Assembly: GCF_964340395.1 (NCBI RefSeq) | Contig: NC_135553.1 | Location: 22,845,449 to 22,909,448 of the forward strand | Reading direction: 5' to 3' | Origin: Glandiceps talaboti | Taxonomy: Eukaryota > Hemichordata > Enteropneusta > Spengelidae | Length of the DNA stretch: 64,000 bases | Shown here: piece after piece, positions 54,500 to 64,000 of the stretch | Numbering within the stretch: the first letter of the stretch is position 1 | Layout of the letters: every line of letters begins with the position of its first letter | Notes under the pieces: generated by a model | Databases searched by the model: none | What the model was told of the DNA's origin: nothing | The model's input: the letters and a program-made list of their open reading frames with translations, nothing else | Translations under genes and position numbers: made by a program

Positions 54500-54850
54500 T
54501 CTTATATAGCGCTTTCTTCCACTCCGTTATAAAAGCGCTTTACAATTATTACCTGGCATCGGATCAGAACGCGACCCTTTAAACTTCCTCAACTCCCCGG
54601 AGAGCATACAATCCGTGCAGCCATTCGAGCGCACCCGATTAAAGCCTCCACATTGCAACCTACACCCAACCAGGTCCCCACTTATACAGCTGGGTTGACT
54701 GATGCACAGTCATGGTTCAAATCAATGCCCAAGGAGCCACTCAGAATCAAACAGCAAGCAGCGACGGGGCTCGAACCAGTGTGCGAAATTAACGCCGGTC
54801 CTTCGGCCCGAGACCAACAGATTTCCGTTCGGACCGACAGTTTTTCAGAA
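54500..54850 (+). repeat. Dispersed repeat L with TATATAGCGCTTT / AAAGCGCTTTACA ends
   Basis: TTATATAGCGCTTTCTTCC and AAAGCGCTTTACAATTATTACC form an inverted AGCGCTTT pair, followed by GC-richer sequence containing GACGGGGCTCGAACC (resembling a tRNA B-box region in its GGCTCGAACC core). The AGCGCTTT head is a common motif of invertebrate interspersed repeats. Whether this is a SINE is not established. Confidence 0.5.
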
Positions 54851-55424
54851 TTACCTTATCGGTCCTTATGACCAATTGAAATTTGGAGTAAATAATATCA
54901 TTTATTCAAAGATAGATTCAATTTCAACTATGGATCTGATCTTGTGTTACCTATTTTACTCTCGACATCTCGTTCAAGTCAAGCGACACAGAGCTAGCTC
55001 GCTATGTGCTGTTGTCAATGTTGATATCATGTCTACATATGACGTAGCATACAGCATTTAATTTATGAAATTATGTTAGCAAACACATGATTGGCTGAAT
55101 TTCTCTAATTATTTGTGTCTGACCATGGAAGTATGTTATACTTCCATGGTCTGACTAATCAGAACGTCATAGACATTCAGACTCAATTTACGCATTCAGC
55201 ACATGCGTCTACTTTCCGCCATACAGTAATCACTGTTGTAAAGTTTACTGTTCGAAGTGTATGAAACTTTTAACGTGTTTGAGTTCCACGTTGTATTTAT
55301 AAAGTATGTGGCGATATTTAGAAGGCGGAAATGAGCTTCCGAAGAAGAAGACGAAACAGACACTGTTTTTTAAAGGATGGTATTAAAGCTGGTAAATGTT
55401 AGCGGGTTTCCCGATCAATTTACC
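54851..55424. other. No gene; one short hairpin
   Basis: The only structure seen is the perfect hairpin at 55121-55151 (GACCATGGAAGTAT, loop GTT, complement). Confidence 0.6.
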
Positions 55425-55992
55425 GGAGTTCCCCATGTGTGTGGCCATGATCAAAACAAACTGACGGAAAACATATAAACTACTCTGAAAATGGCGTTTT
55501 AACTGATAAAGAAGGCAGGTACACTTCGTAAGATATCTTCAGTACGATTGGTCTTTTTTGTAAAAACAGTAAAAAAAATGCGTAGTCTGATTGCTTTCAA
55601 TTTGATGCATATGATAATGTATGTCCTGCTATGTTGTAATCAACGTATAAACTTAGAAATGTTGCATTTTTGTTGCCATTGTTGTATCTGGAAAAATACT
55701 GCATCATGCCAAACACGGGTACGTAGTGGTTGCCACATTACAGTACAGTTACCATATCACGTTCCCACGTCAAAAAAACTCGCACTGTAAGACATGATTA
55801 GCCATAGTTCTCTTCATCATGGTCAGATTTCTTACACAAACAGTCAGAGACGATACTCAATACACCGTGCACGGTAGGGTATACGGGTAGGGCTTCATGG
55901 GAGGGGGGCTTCATTACATATGAGACTGAAGGAAGACGAAACCGGGCCGTGTCACTGTGTGGATGGAAATTGAAATAAAGCGAATACACAGT
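55425..55992 (+). repeat. Repeat G, unsplit copy 2
   Basis: GGAGTTCCCCATGTG, TGATAAAGAAGGCAGG, GCGTAGTCTGATTG, CACGTTCCCACGTCAAAA, GTAAGACATGATTAGCCATAG and TGTGTGGATGGAAATTGAAATAAAG follow the order of copy 1. The AGTACAGT empty site is at 55742-55749. Confidence 0.8.
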
Positions 55993-56000
55993 TTTCTGCT

Positions 56001-56366
56001 ATGATGAATTTGTGGTCTAAGTTCGCTAAGGGTGGGAAAGCTACATTGTCATTAGCTATTGATACAGACGACTTTGGATTGTGTGATTCAGAATTTAGTG
56101 AATCGTACAGAGAGGAAGGAGAGGACTGTCACCTCTTAGAGATTACAGATAATGTAGATTTATTGATTCATTCACCAATATTATCTACAATCTCTGGATC
56201 TGTATTTCTATGGTGGAATGAATACATTCAGTCTCGGGCCACTATAGTCTATAGGAACAGATTATGCGAGAATGAATATTCAGTCTCTGGGTTCATAGTT
56301 ACAAAGGAAAATCTCTACTCACAGAGTCAAAAAGTATTTGGTTGTGAATCCAAAATTTACTTTTAA
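56001..56366 (+). CDS. Unassigned 121-codon open frame with internal inverted repeats
   Basis: The frame begins MMNLWSKFAKGGKATLSLAI and is acidic (DTDDFGLCDSEFSESYREEG). I know no such domain. The DNA contains inverted pairs (CTCACAGAGTCAAAAA with TTTTTGACTCTGTGAG, 56321-56394, and a shorter pair at 56141-56200), so it may be part of a small foldback element rather than a gene. Confidence 0.25.
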   Translation: MMNLWSKFAKGGKATLSLAIDTDDFGLCDSEFSESYREEGEDCHLLEITDNVDLLIHSPILSTISGSVFLWWNEYIQSRATIVYRNRLCENEYSVSGFIVTKENLYSQSQKVFGCESKIYF

Positions 56367-56409
56367 TTAAGTTGTATTTTTTGACTCTGTGAGTGGAAAT
56401 TTCCAATTG

Positions 56410-56810
56410 TAAGAACAGATTGATATTGAATTAGGGGGTGGGTCACATTCTACACACCTGTTCTTGGGGAGGGTCATATTTTGCATTTTAATATTTGGGG
56501 GAGGGTCACATTTTACAATCCGTGGTTTTTTTTACCAAAAAGCGGCTACTTGTCTTTATCTATATTTCCATCATGTTGTGACATTTGTTTTGTTCCGGGT
56601 GATCGCCGCCATCACACATCTGACCCCGTGTAATACACAACCCCCACTTTATGCAGTTGTCATGGGGAGGGTAATGTTTTACAATATTGGACAAAGGGGC
56701 GGGTCACTTTTTACAAATGGAGAATGGGGAGGGTCACGTTTTACTTAACAGAACACGTGTGATTTCCTCCGGCCCTCCCCCTCCTGTAAATACTGACGGC
56801 TCCCTAACCA
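56410..56810 (+). repeat. Dispersed repeat M: GGGAGGGTCA(C/T)(A)TTTTAC words
   Basis: Five or more copies of GGGGAGGGTCA-TTTTAC spaced 30-60 bp apart end in CCTCCGGCCCTCCCCCTCCTG and ACTGACGGCTCCCTAACC. The plan is similar to the G-run elements at 7322 and 40331, but the ends differ. The left boundary is unclear. Confidence 0.5.
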
Positions 56811-57967
56811 TTCACCCATCATGACTCCATGGTTGTTGCCCCATCATTCACGATCGACTCACGAGCATTTGACCTAAATTTGAATGAAACTAATCTATAG
56901 TTTCAGATAGAGATATATAGATTCATGTAATGTATATACAGATATGCATGTGTGTGCATATACCCAGTATTAGTATATGTGAGTGTGGGTGGTTGATGAA
57001 ATTAAATATGAGTAGTTCGCAATCAATGTTTTCGTTTATGTGAACAGTTTCGCATGCACATATGCCAACCTGCGATACTAGTTTCAGCTATAAGCCTGGG
57101 GTTCGTTCCACTGCCATTCAGTAACAACTAAGTAATTCAAAAGCAACTATGAGTATTTCTTTGTTCAATGAATATCAAATTAGCGAACATTTGGCTTTAA
57201 CCCCAATGTAGCAGCTACTACGTTTTCCTCGCGCAGCTTTGTCCTTAGTTCTTGTTGTCACACTCAATTTTTTCACAATAAACAGTAGATTTCGAACACT
57301 TGGCTGTTTGTTGTCTGATAATATCATTTGCTATCTAATATTTGACATAAACTATAAGTTAGAGTATGTATAATATTATGAAACATAATACCGTCCGTCT
57401 CGTAATGACCTCAATTTGGTATTTTCCCTGGATAACCTCTAGGAGGTTACAATCTAATACAGTGTACTAGTATTAAACATGTCAATAACTCTATGACGTT
57501 GCCCTCGCCTCTTCAGCCTTTGCAAGATACCACAAGGGTACCTTTCATCGGACAATGACGGTCAATGTATGATAAAATACAATATCAAGTCAAAACTCAA
57601 ATGCGAACCGAACTTAGATGTTGGATATGGCAAAGAGCTGCGTTGCTCGCTTTGCTAGGATAATATAAGTCAACATCGACGTTGATCCTAAACCAGAATC
57701 AAAAAGAAAGGGTCAGTTTTACCGTATAATTATTATCTTCCATTGCAATAAGCATAGATAACCCAAGTGCTTTCAAAACAAGTGACCCAACGTACAGGTA
57801 CTCTCCAACTCTGAGAATACATAAATATCACGCTATTAGCTTTCAGACATTGCGGTACATTGTAATATGGTATAGACTGGTTTCACAAGCATGCCGTCTA
57901 CAATCAATTTCATCAGTTATAAATACTGATGTTCGAAGGAATAAATTCGCATATTTGAGTACGTAGC
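56811..57967. other. No gene recognised
   Basis: Spacer without repeats recognised elsewhere in the window. Confidence 0.4.
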
Positions 57968-58420
57968 TTGACATTCAAACATGGTATTGGTACTGTGCAT
58001 GGTATTGTTCATATCGCATGTGCAGCCAACGAAGCTGTTTGTGCGAAAAGCTGTTCGTACACCGGCCCTTTGTCTTTTCTATTGTCAGGGAAGGATTGGC
58101 TGGAGCTGGGGGCCGACCCGATACTTCACCGAGCAACGTATATAAGCTGCAAGGGAATGGGAAAAGGTAGTTGGAAGCAGGCGGTCTCGGTGTGTTTTTT
58201 TCCCAGAAGTTATTACATTTTGTTATTTTTGTTATATATAAACTTCACAAGATATAAATCAATGGTGTTATACCAGTGCTTTTTGTCCTCATTTGTTACA
58301 AAACCTGGTGCCTTTGTGCTACACAGGATAACCAAATGCCATAAAAGATATTTGCGGTCGGGGTTCGTTTTTATCCACGAGAGCAGCGGAGAGGGGAGAA
58401 AGGGTAGATCATACATGTAA
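57968..58420 (+). CDS. Unassigned 150-codon open frame
   Basis: This is the longest unexplained open frame of the right third. It is neutral, Cys-containing (eight Cys) and has a hydrophobic middle (SYYILLFLLYINFT). It has no convincing start context, splice signals or known domain. The first ATG-like start gives MTFKHGIGTVHGIVHIACAA, which is weakly signal-peptide-like. Probably chance or a repeat-derived frame. Confidence 0.2.
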   Translation: MTFKHGIGTVHGIVHIACAANEAVCAKSCSYTGPLSFLLSGKDWLELGADPILHRATYISCKGMGKGSWKQAVSVCFFPRSYYILLFLLYINFTRYKSMVLYQCFLSSFVTKPGAFVLHRITKCHKRYLRSGFVFIHESSGEGRKGRSYM

Positions 58421-60256
58421 CACCGGGATGTAAGTTCCACTTTCCCCTTTAATCTTGATACAAACAGTGTAAATGGTGTTTATTATTTTCTTTTGACTCG
58501 CTGTAATAATTTCAGAAATGTCTCGTTGGCTGCACCTTTGTGATATCATCGCCTTTTCTTACGAATTTACCTGATCGACTGCATCTTTCATGTTGTGCGC
58601 AACTTATAATACTGAAACAATACTCACAAACGCAACTTCTATATATTCATGTATATTTGTTAATCATGTTTGTGACAGTTAAAACTTTCTTCTAACATGA
58701 TCATTCGACTGACCGAAAACGACTCACACAAAATCAGTTAAATAGCAGTAAGCGCCCAGTTACGGTTTCACACAGATATATCCGTGGTTTCCAAACGGCA
58801 TGGCTTATCTTACACATAATTATAGTCGTTGTTGCCTCATATAATGTATGGATTATTCAGTTATAGCATAGACCCTCTACCAACATTGGTGAAGGGCCTA
58901 TGGGTACAGTATGAATTGAGCCGGCTCAAGCATGGGAGTTTCTTTGTGTAACCCCCACCCCACACACCCCCGTCAAATAAATTGATAAATTGAATAACAT
59001 GACATATTTATATATGCAACTTTGCTAAGCATAGCGTAATCGATTATGTCACGGAAACGAGTGCAAAAAAGAAAACAACTTATAATTGTGCCAGAAAATT
59101 CATAGAATTGACTTAAGTTAAATATACCTCCAGAAACAACAGAACATTTTGGTATCGTCGCACAAACTCTCCCATGAGAGCCAATCTAAATGTGTACGTA
59201 TGGATATTCTAGGTGATATGAATTAATCACACCACGAAACAATGGTATTATTACTATTATACGAGAAATGGACGACATCGGACTGTCTCTTTTTGATACA
59301 CCGGCGACGCATTGAATAAATATATCATGGAGTTGTACATGTATTTGTCAAAATATAAAAACCTTGTATAAACGAAAGTGGGTCTTTCGTTTTGTGCATG
59401 TCAATTATAAGTCCAGTCTGATCACTGCAAACAGTCAGTGCTTTGCTCAAGCTGCTTGATGTGTTTGTAGCTTACAGTCCGTTATAGTTACCTACACAAA
59501 TCAAGATGCTCAGGAGCATTAATTTGGTACACTAGTTTTTAAAGTATTGATGTACATAATCAAGGAAATATGATGCAATGATCTCCCTTCCGTTGAATAT
59601 GTGGTAGCAGCCATGCAATTTTTTTTATTCCTGTGGTGTTATTGATCAGCAGAAACAAATGTTTGTAAGACATCAGTCAATAACCGTTAACATAGACATG
59701 TCATGCATACACGCCAATTTACTAATATATTTATAATAAAGTTGTTGTTGTTATCTCCCCGTACTGAAACGGCCCGTGTGCGTGCGTTCGTATTAGTTTG
59801 GACACTGGTCACCCGCACATTTTATTATTTGTAGGGTGGGCCGGCCAGTTACTATGGCAGTAATGTACAAGAAATGTCAGCCCTGGTCGAGTATCAGTAA
59901 TTATGGCTATTGAAATGAGTGGATGAATTACTTGTAAAGTTGTATGAATGGATTCCAGATTGGTTATAACTGGTATACTGTCTTATGTCGTGGACGAGGT
60001 CAAAATACTGCATTACATTCATAATACATGCACAACTACACACAGCCACAAGTACGACTACAATGATTTTCTCAAACAGATAGTTGATGTAATACATAAC
60101 AGGATATGGAAAACTTTAGATTTAATACCCTATCTACGGTGTATTTGGCTATTTTGTTTCATTCCATGCGAAATGGTATAGAGTATACTTGTATGGAGCA
60201 AAAGAAAAAGGCCACACGCACAGGTTAAAGTCGTATCGATAGTGATCCGATTTAGG
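58421..60256. other. No gene recognised
   Basis: Open frames are under 80 codons. ATAATAAAGTTGTTGTTGTTAT near 59734 looks like another retroposon-type 3' tail. Confidence 0.4.
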
Positions 60257-60378
60257 CAACCTACACATATATACACAAATCGGGAATTTGTGTCATACTT
60301 TATTGATGATATCGAAGTACGTTTTATTTTCATCACAGTAACTCTACTGTGTTTTCATATAAACTACGGAGCAACCGG
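60257..60378 (+). repeat. Local duplicate P, copy 1 (short proto-microsatellite)
   Basis: GGCAACCTACACATATATACACAAATCGGG leads into 90 bases nearly identical to 60940-61037 (CATCACAGTAACTCTACTGTG). Confidence 0.9.
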
Positions 60379-60814
60379 GGTTGAGTTGATCCTCTGGGAC
60401 AGTGATTTGGGACTGTGATATGATTCACTATCGGGATGAGTTTCTAATACCAAACAATGCGAAAACAGCTGTACCTTCACTATTCACACGGGTCTAACTT
60501 CCTTTGACACCTTAAATTTCTGACAATCTGTATAAATGTTTTCGAAACAGTAAAGGTGTCAAGCGATTAGACTTGAGTGCATCTTATTGTCTCTAGATCT
60601 GGCTATCAAAAGAAAGGAAGAACAGCTAATCGGATGAACAGCCAAGTTTTGTGAAGCTTATAATTCAGGAGAAGTGAGATTACTGTCTAAGTAAATAATC
60701 AAACAGAACAGAAGGGCATTACGTTTTAATTTATGTGCAACGTCTCGGCTTCTTGTCTCTCCCAGAGGTCGTGTGACCTTGGAGGAATTATACTGACAGT
60801 ATCCATGACTATGG

Positions 60815-61037
<223 letters not shown>

Positions 61038-62384
61038 TACGACTGTAGCGGTTTTACCGGTTACATCGTACCACAGACTCTCTGTGATAGAGGGACTGTG
61101 ATCGTGGACATGCCAATCGTTCAGCAGTAAAGGCTAGTAAGCGACATGAGGTCACCTCCCTCGTTGCCTCTAACCGCTCCCTACCAATAAAGGTGGGAAT
61201 ATTGACCATTGATTGATTCAAAGGAATGTCTGGCAATACGTCACAGAATGGAAACCTTTTCGGCTGAGTTCCATTTTTACCCCATAGCGATGTTCGGTCG
61301 TGTGTCGTATTGTATCGGAAGAACATTCGAGGTCTGGCAGATAGACTACCAAGCTGGGTGTGATTAAAGATTCCCGCCACTTCTTTTACTTACTAGCTCA
61401 GTATGTAAGCAAATATTCAGAAACACCGTTCAGATAAACAACAGAATATTACTCATTCAAAACGAGAATATTTTAAAAGAAAAAACTATATACACTATTT
61501 CGTCGTTAAAATGAAAAATATGGGACATTCCACATCAGACTGTCTGTGGTTAATACGGTTTAACGGTTTCATCAAGTGAGGTTATAATCCAAATATCGTA
61601 TTTCGGAATTTTGGGAACAGTCCCGGCATTGCGGACCATAGGCCAGGAATAAACTTGCAATTATATAACTGGGCAAACGTGATGTCAGCAGATTCATATG
61701 ACAAGTAAAACGAGCAGTGTCAGAGATGACGTGATTTTATGGCGAGATTTCTAATTTTAGTTTTTGTGTAAATCCCAATGTATTCGAACAGAGGGACTGT
61801 GATTAGAATCATATAAAAAACAATAAGAATTAAACCATCTGGCAAACATTCGGGTATGTGATCCAGGCAAGCGGAAATCTTTTCTCAGTTGTAATTCACG
61901 AGTTTGGACCAAGTCAATCTCGTTACTTACGTGTGATAATACGGGTGTGTGAGTGCTGGAGGAGAGAGGCTGGAGCACATGGCACAGTGATAGAGGGACT
62001 GTGATGTGTTTAATGATTCGTATAAGTACAAATTAATGAAGTATTCCTTATAACGGTCCAGTCATAGTTATGTAGTAACATTTACAACATGTAACATTTT
62101 CATTTGTAGTTTGACTCCTGCTTTGAACCTTTAATCGCGGTTGATAGAAAAGGCTTTTCAAGTAATCATGGTGGAATGTGCTATATCTTGAACATGGGCG
62201 AAAAAGGCACACTTTGGAAATGTATATTTGACAAGGAGAGAATGTAGAATGTAGAGTAATAATGTTTAATCTGTTCATGAATAAAACATGTTTCTGTCGA
62301 GTTCATGACCTGTTCCCTCCCGCCATGCATAACATTATGGAATACAGCTTGATAAAACAATGGATTGTGAACAGATAGGGGTCA
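61038..62384. other. No gene; recurring AGAGGGACTGTGAT word
   Basis: GATAGAGGGACTGTGAT occurs at 61086-61102 and 61989-62005, with the 14-base form at 61790-61803 and a weaker version (TTGGGACTGTGAT) at 60407. A 108-codon frame at 61054-61380 (minus) overlaps the first but is unrecognised. Confidence 0.5.
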
Positions 62385-62535
62385 TGGTGGATTCTCGAAG
62401 AATCCATTATGGATAACAGTGATGGATACCTCAACACTGGATATCAATGGATTCTCACTAGATTCTGCTAGATACCGCTAGAATCCAGCATGTTAGATAC
62501 CACTGGATTCTGCTGGATATGGAACATTTCACACA
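62385..62535 (-). repeat. Repeat I, copy 2
   Basis: Interleaved GGATTC/GAATCC words end in GGATATGGAACATTTCACACAGTG, complementary to the start of copy 1 (CACTGTGTGAAA). It joins the outer part of repeat H (AAACAGTTTGCC). Confidence 0.75.
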
Positions 62536-62539
62536 GTGA

Positions 62540-62590
62540 AAACAGTTTGCCATGAGCAACTCAAATGAAGTCCTGTACACCGATTTACAA
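62540..62590 (-). repeat. Repeat H, partial outer end
   Basis: ACAGTTTGCC(A)TGAGCAACTCAAATGAAGTCCTG matches 31931-31969. Confidence 0.65.
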
Positions 62591-62860
62591 TTACATATGC
62601 TTCGAATAGACTTAATATAGAATAACAATAGTACCTAATCTCTTCTTCGTAATGCACTGATGATATATTACTATTCTACCATCAGATACCGCATTAAGAT
62701 GTGCTATGATCTTACACCATTGAAGGTATGTTGCTTATACTTGTACACAGACCAAAACAGATCGGCTCCGCCACGGCATACAAAAAACAACTAAAATGAC
62801 TCGTTTTCGTCACAGCGAGACATGCAGAAGTCAGTATCTACAATAAAAAAGTACATCCTG

Positions 62861-62925
62861 TAGTTTACCCTGGACAAGTCAAATGAAGCCCTCTATATGC
62901 ATCCTGCTCATGTTATAACATTTCC
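62861..62925 (-). repeat. Repeat H, second partial outer end
   Basis: TAGTTTACCCTGGACAAGTC and CATCCTGCTCATGTTATAACAT match the outer end of repeat H copy 1. Confidence 0.6.
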
Positions 62926-64000
62926 TGTCTAGAACTCGTGATTACCACCACTTACCAACATGCTCTCCGTCATCTGACATTTCTTTTCTTCTATATTCAC
63001 TGATTTAATTGATTAGTGAATTCATAATATCGCATCCCTAATTAGGACTAAAAGCTTAATCACTAAATCCTGAAGCAAAGTCTCACACGCGATGTAAAGA
63101 TATCTAACTCTATGGCATATCGTGATCATCTATGATTTGTGTCTTATTAACTTTAATTCCACACTTTGTTTTCATGTTATACATTCGAAAGAGGGATAAG
63201 AAAGTAATAGACTTCTGACTTTGCTGAATTGTCATTATTTTCAAAGAATGTTGTATCTCCGATCATAAATTTGTACTGTGTTCTGAAAATGTTCTAATGC
63301 CCACCCCCAACCCTACCAAATGATATCCATACATGATTTACGTTTGTAAAACGTTATGAGATTTTTTAAGGATGAGCAGGTACGTTACTATAGGTAAGCT
63401 TTATTTTCAGACGAACATTAAAAGTAACGTCGTACTTGTTAAAAAAATCTTAAAGAAAGTATCCACAATCGAATACGACAAAGAGTCTGAATATGCAAGA
63501 AATAGCTTGATTTTAATAACTGGCCCCGAAGTTCAAAAGTTAAGGTCTTTAAAAAGCTTCCCTGCATCTGATAATACAGGAATAGACACCTGAATGAAGT
63601 CTTTATGCATTATAGCATTTTAGTTATACAATCAATAGTGATTTGTTACTACAAATATGACCTCCTTTCAGTGTTGTTATATGAACCTCAAAAGTAACGC
63701 ATGCATTTATTTAATACCTGTATATTAACAGCTAAAAGAAATGAGCCACATTTGAATGCACAGAGTCAATTAATTTCAAACGATATATACAGTATTCACT
63801 GATTTGGCAAAGTGTTTATTTAGCCTAAGAAGTAACTAATTTGGTATTTTGCATTCCCTAGTCTATTCCTTGACTATATGTTAATCGAGTACGTATACGA
63901 TGATCAATAATATTATCTGTATTTTCGCATATAAATCACCTTCAAACGCAAAAATGTCACAATTTACCTGAAATTTAACAAAGGCGTTTACTTTTGTCCT
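62926..64000. other. No gene recognised
   Basis: AT-rich to the window edge. A 73-codon frame at 63372-63593 (MSRYVTIGKLYF...) has no known domain. Confidence 0.4.

Noticed and set aside
54700-54850. tRNA gene because of GGCTCGAACC
   Set aside because: No cloverleaf or A box at the right distance. The word lies inside dispersed repeat L.
61054-61380. 108-codon minus-strand frame
   Set aside because: Looks moderately protein-like, but no domain or homologous copy is seen and it overlaps the recurring AGAGGGACTGTGAT word.

Overview
This is an AT-rich window from a metazoan nuclear genome, most likely a marine invertebrate. The evidence is GT-AG introns, the first exon of a class A GPCR, several clades of non-LTR retrotransposon, DNA transposons with TTA, TTAA and 8-bp target duplications, and abundant short palindromic words such as TACATGTA. 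I cannot name the species from the sequence. No rRNA or tRNA gene, CRISPR array or prokaryotic operon was seen. Most of the window is repeats and decaying genes; intact coding sequence is scarce.

Layout. 1-4590 (minus): a three-exon gene for a DDE/RNase H-fold transposase-type protein, with one frameshift and introns full of repeats. 4811-5188: two repeat families fused. 7322-8787: a G-run-rich TIR element. 10008-14313: a decayed P-loop ATPase gene, partly duplicated in tandem, with stop codons shared by both copies. 14461-16865: a TTAA-flanked element with about 695-bp inverted arms. 17828-18390: a broken Ser/Thr/Tyr/Pro-rich reading frame. 20794-21003: a nearly perfect 101-bp hairpin touching the cut 3' end of a CR1/L2-like retrotransposon (21004-about 25095, minus). 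25110-26936: an L1/Tx1-like retrotransposon tail (plus). 28085-28587: the end of a Tc1/mariner-type transposase. 29069-29453: a minisatellite. 31345-31665: GPCR exon 1 (minus). 32065-32615: diverged repeats carrying perfect RFX X-box palindromes.

33571-37430 is the most striking object. It is a 3,860-bp unit with 15-bp perfect terminal inverted repeats, inverted subterminal arrays of a 7-bp word, and an exact 8-bp direct repeat (AGTGCAGT) on each side. It splits a dispersed repeat whose unsplit relatives lie at 37840-38420 and 55425-55992. It carries an intact two-exon gene (33689-33736 plus 34835-35431, 214 residues) of a family I cannot name and no recognisable transposase.

37431-64000: a second, 2,966-bp G-run-rich TIR element (40331-43296, TTA duplication), two retrotransposon fragments (39868-40135 and 45894-46685), a four-exon decayed gene on the minus strand (49217-52868) with a foldback element in its largest intron, several families of dispersed repeats, and a local duplication at 60257-61037 in which one copy has grown a long TA/CA microsatellite.

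The host gene content that can be supported is small: the GPCR exon, the decayed minus-strand gene at 49217-52868, and the gene inside the 33571-37430 element. The rest is best read as layered insertions.
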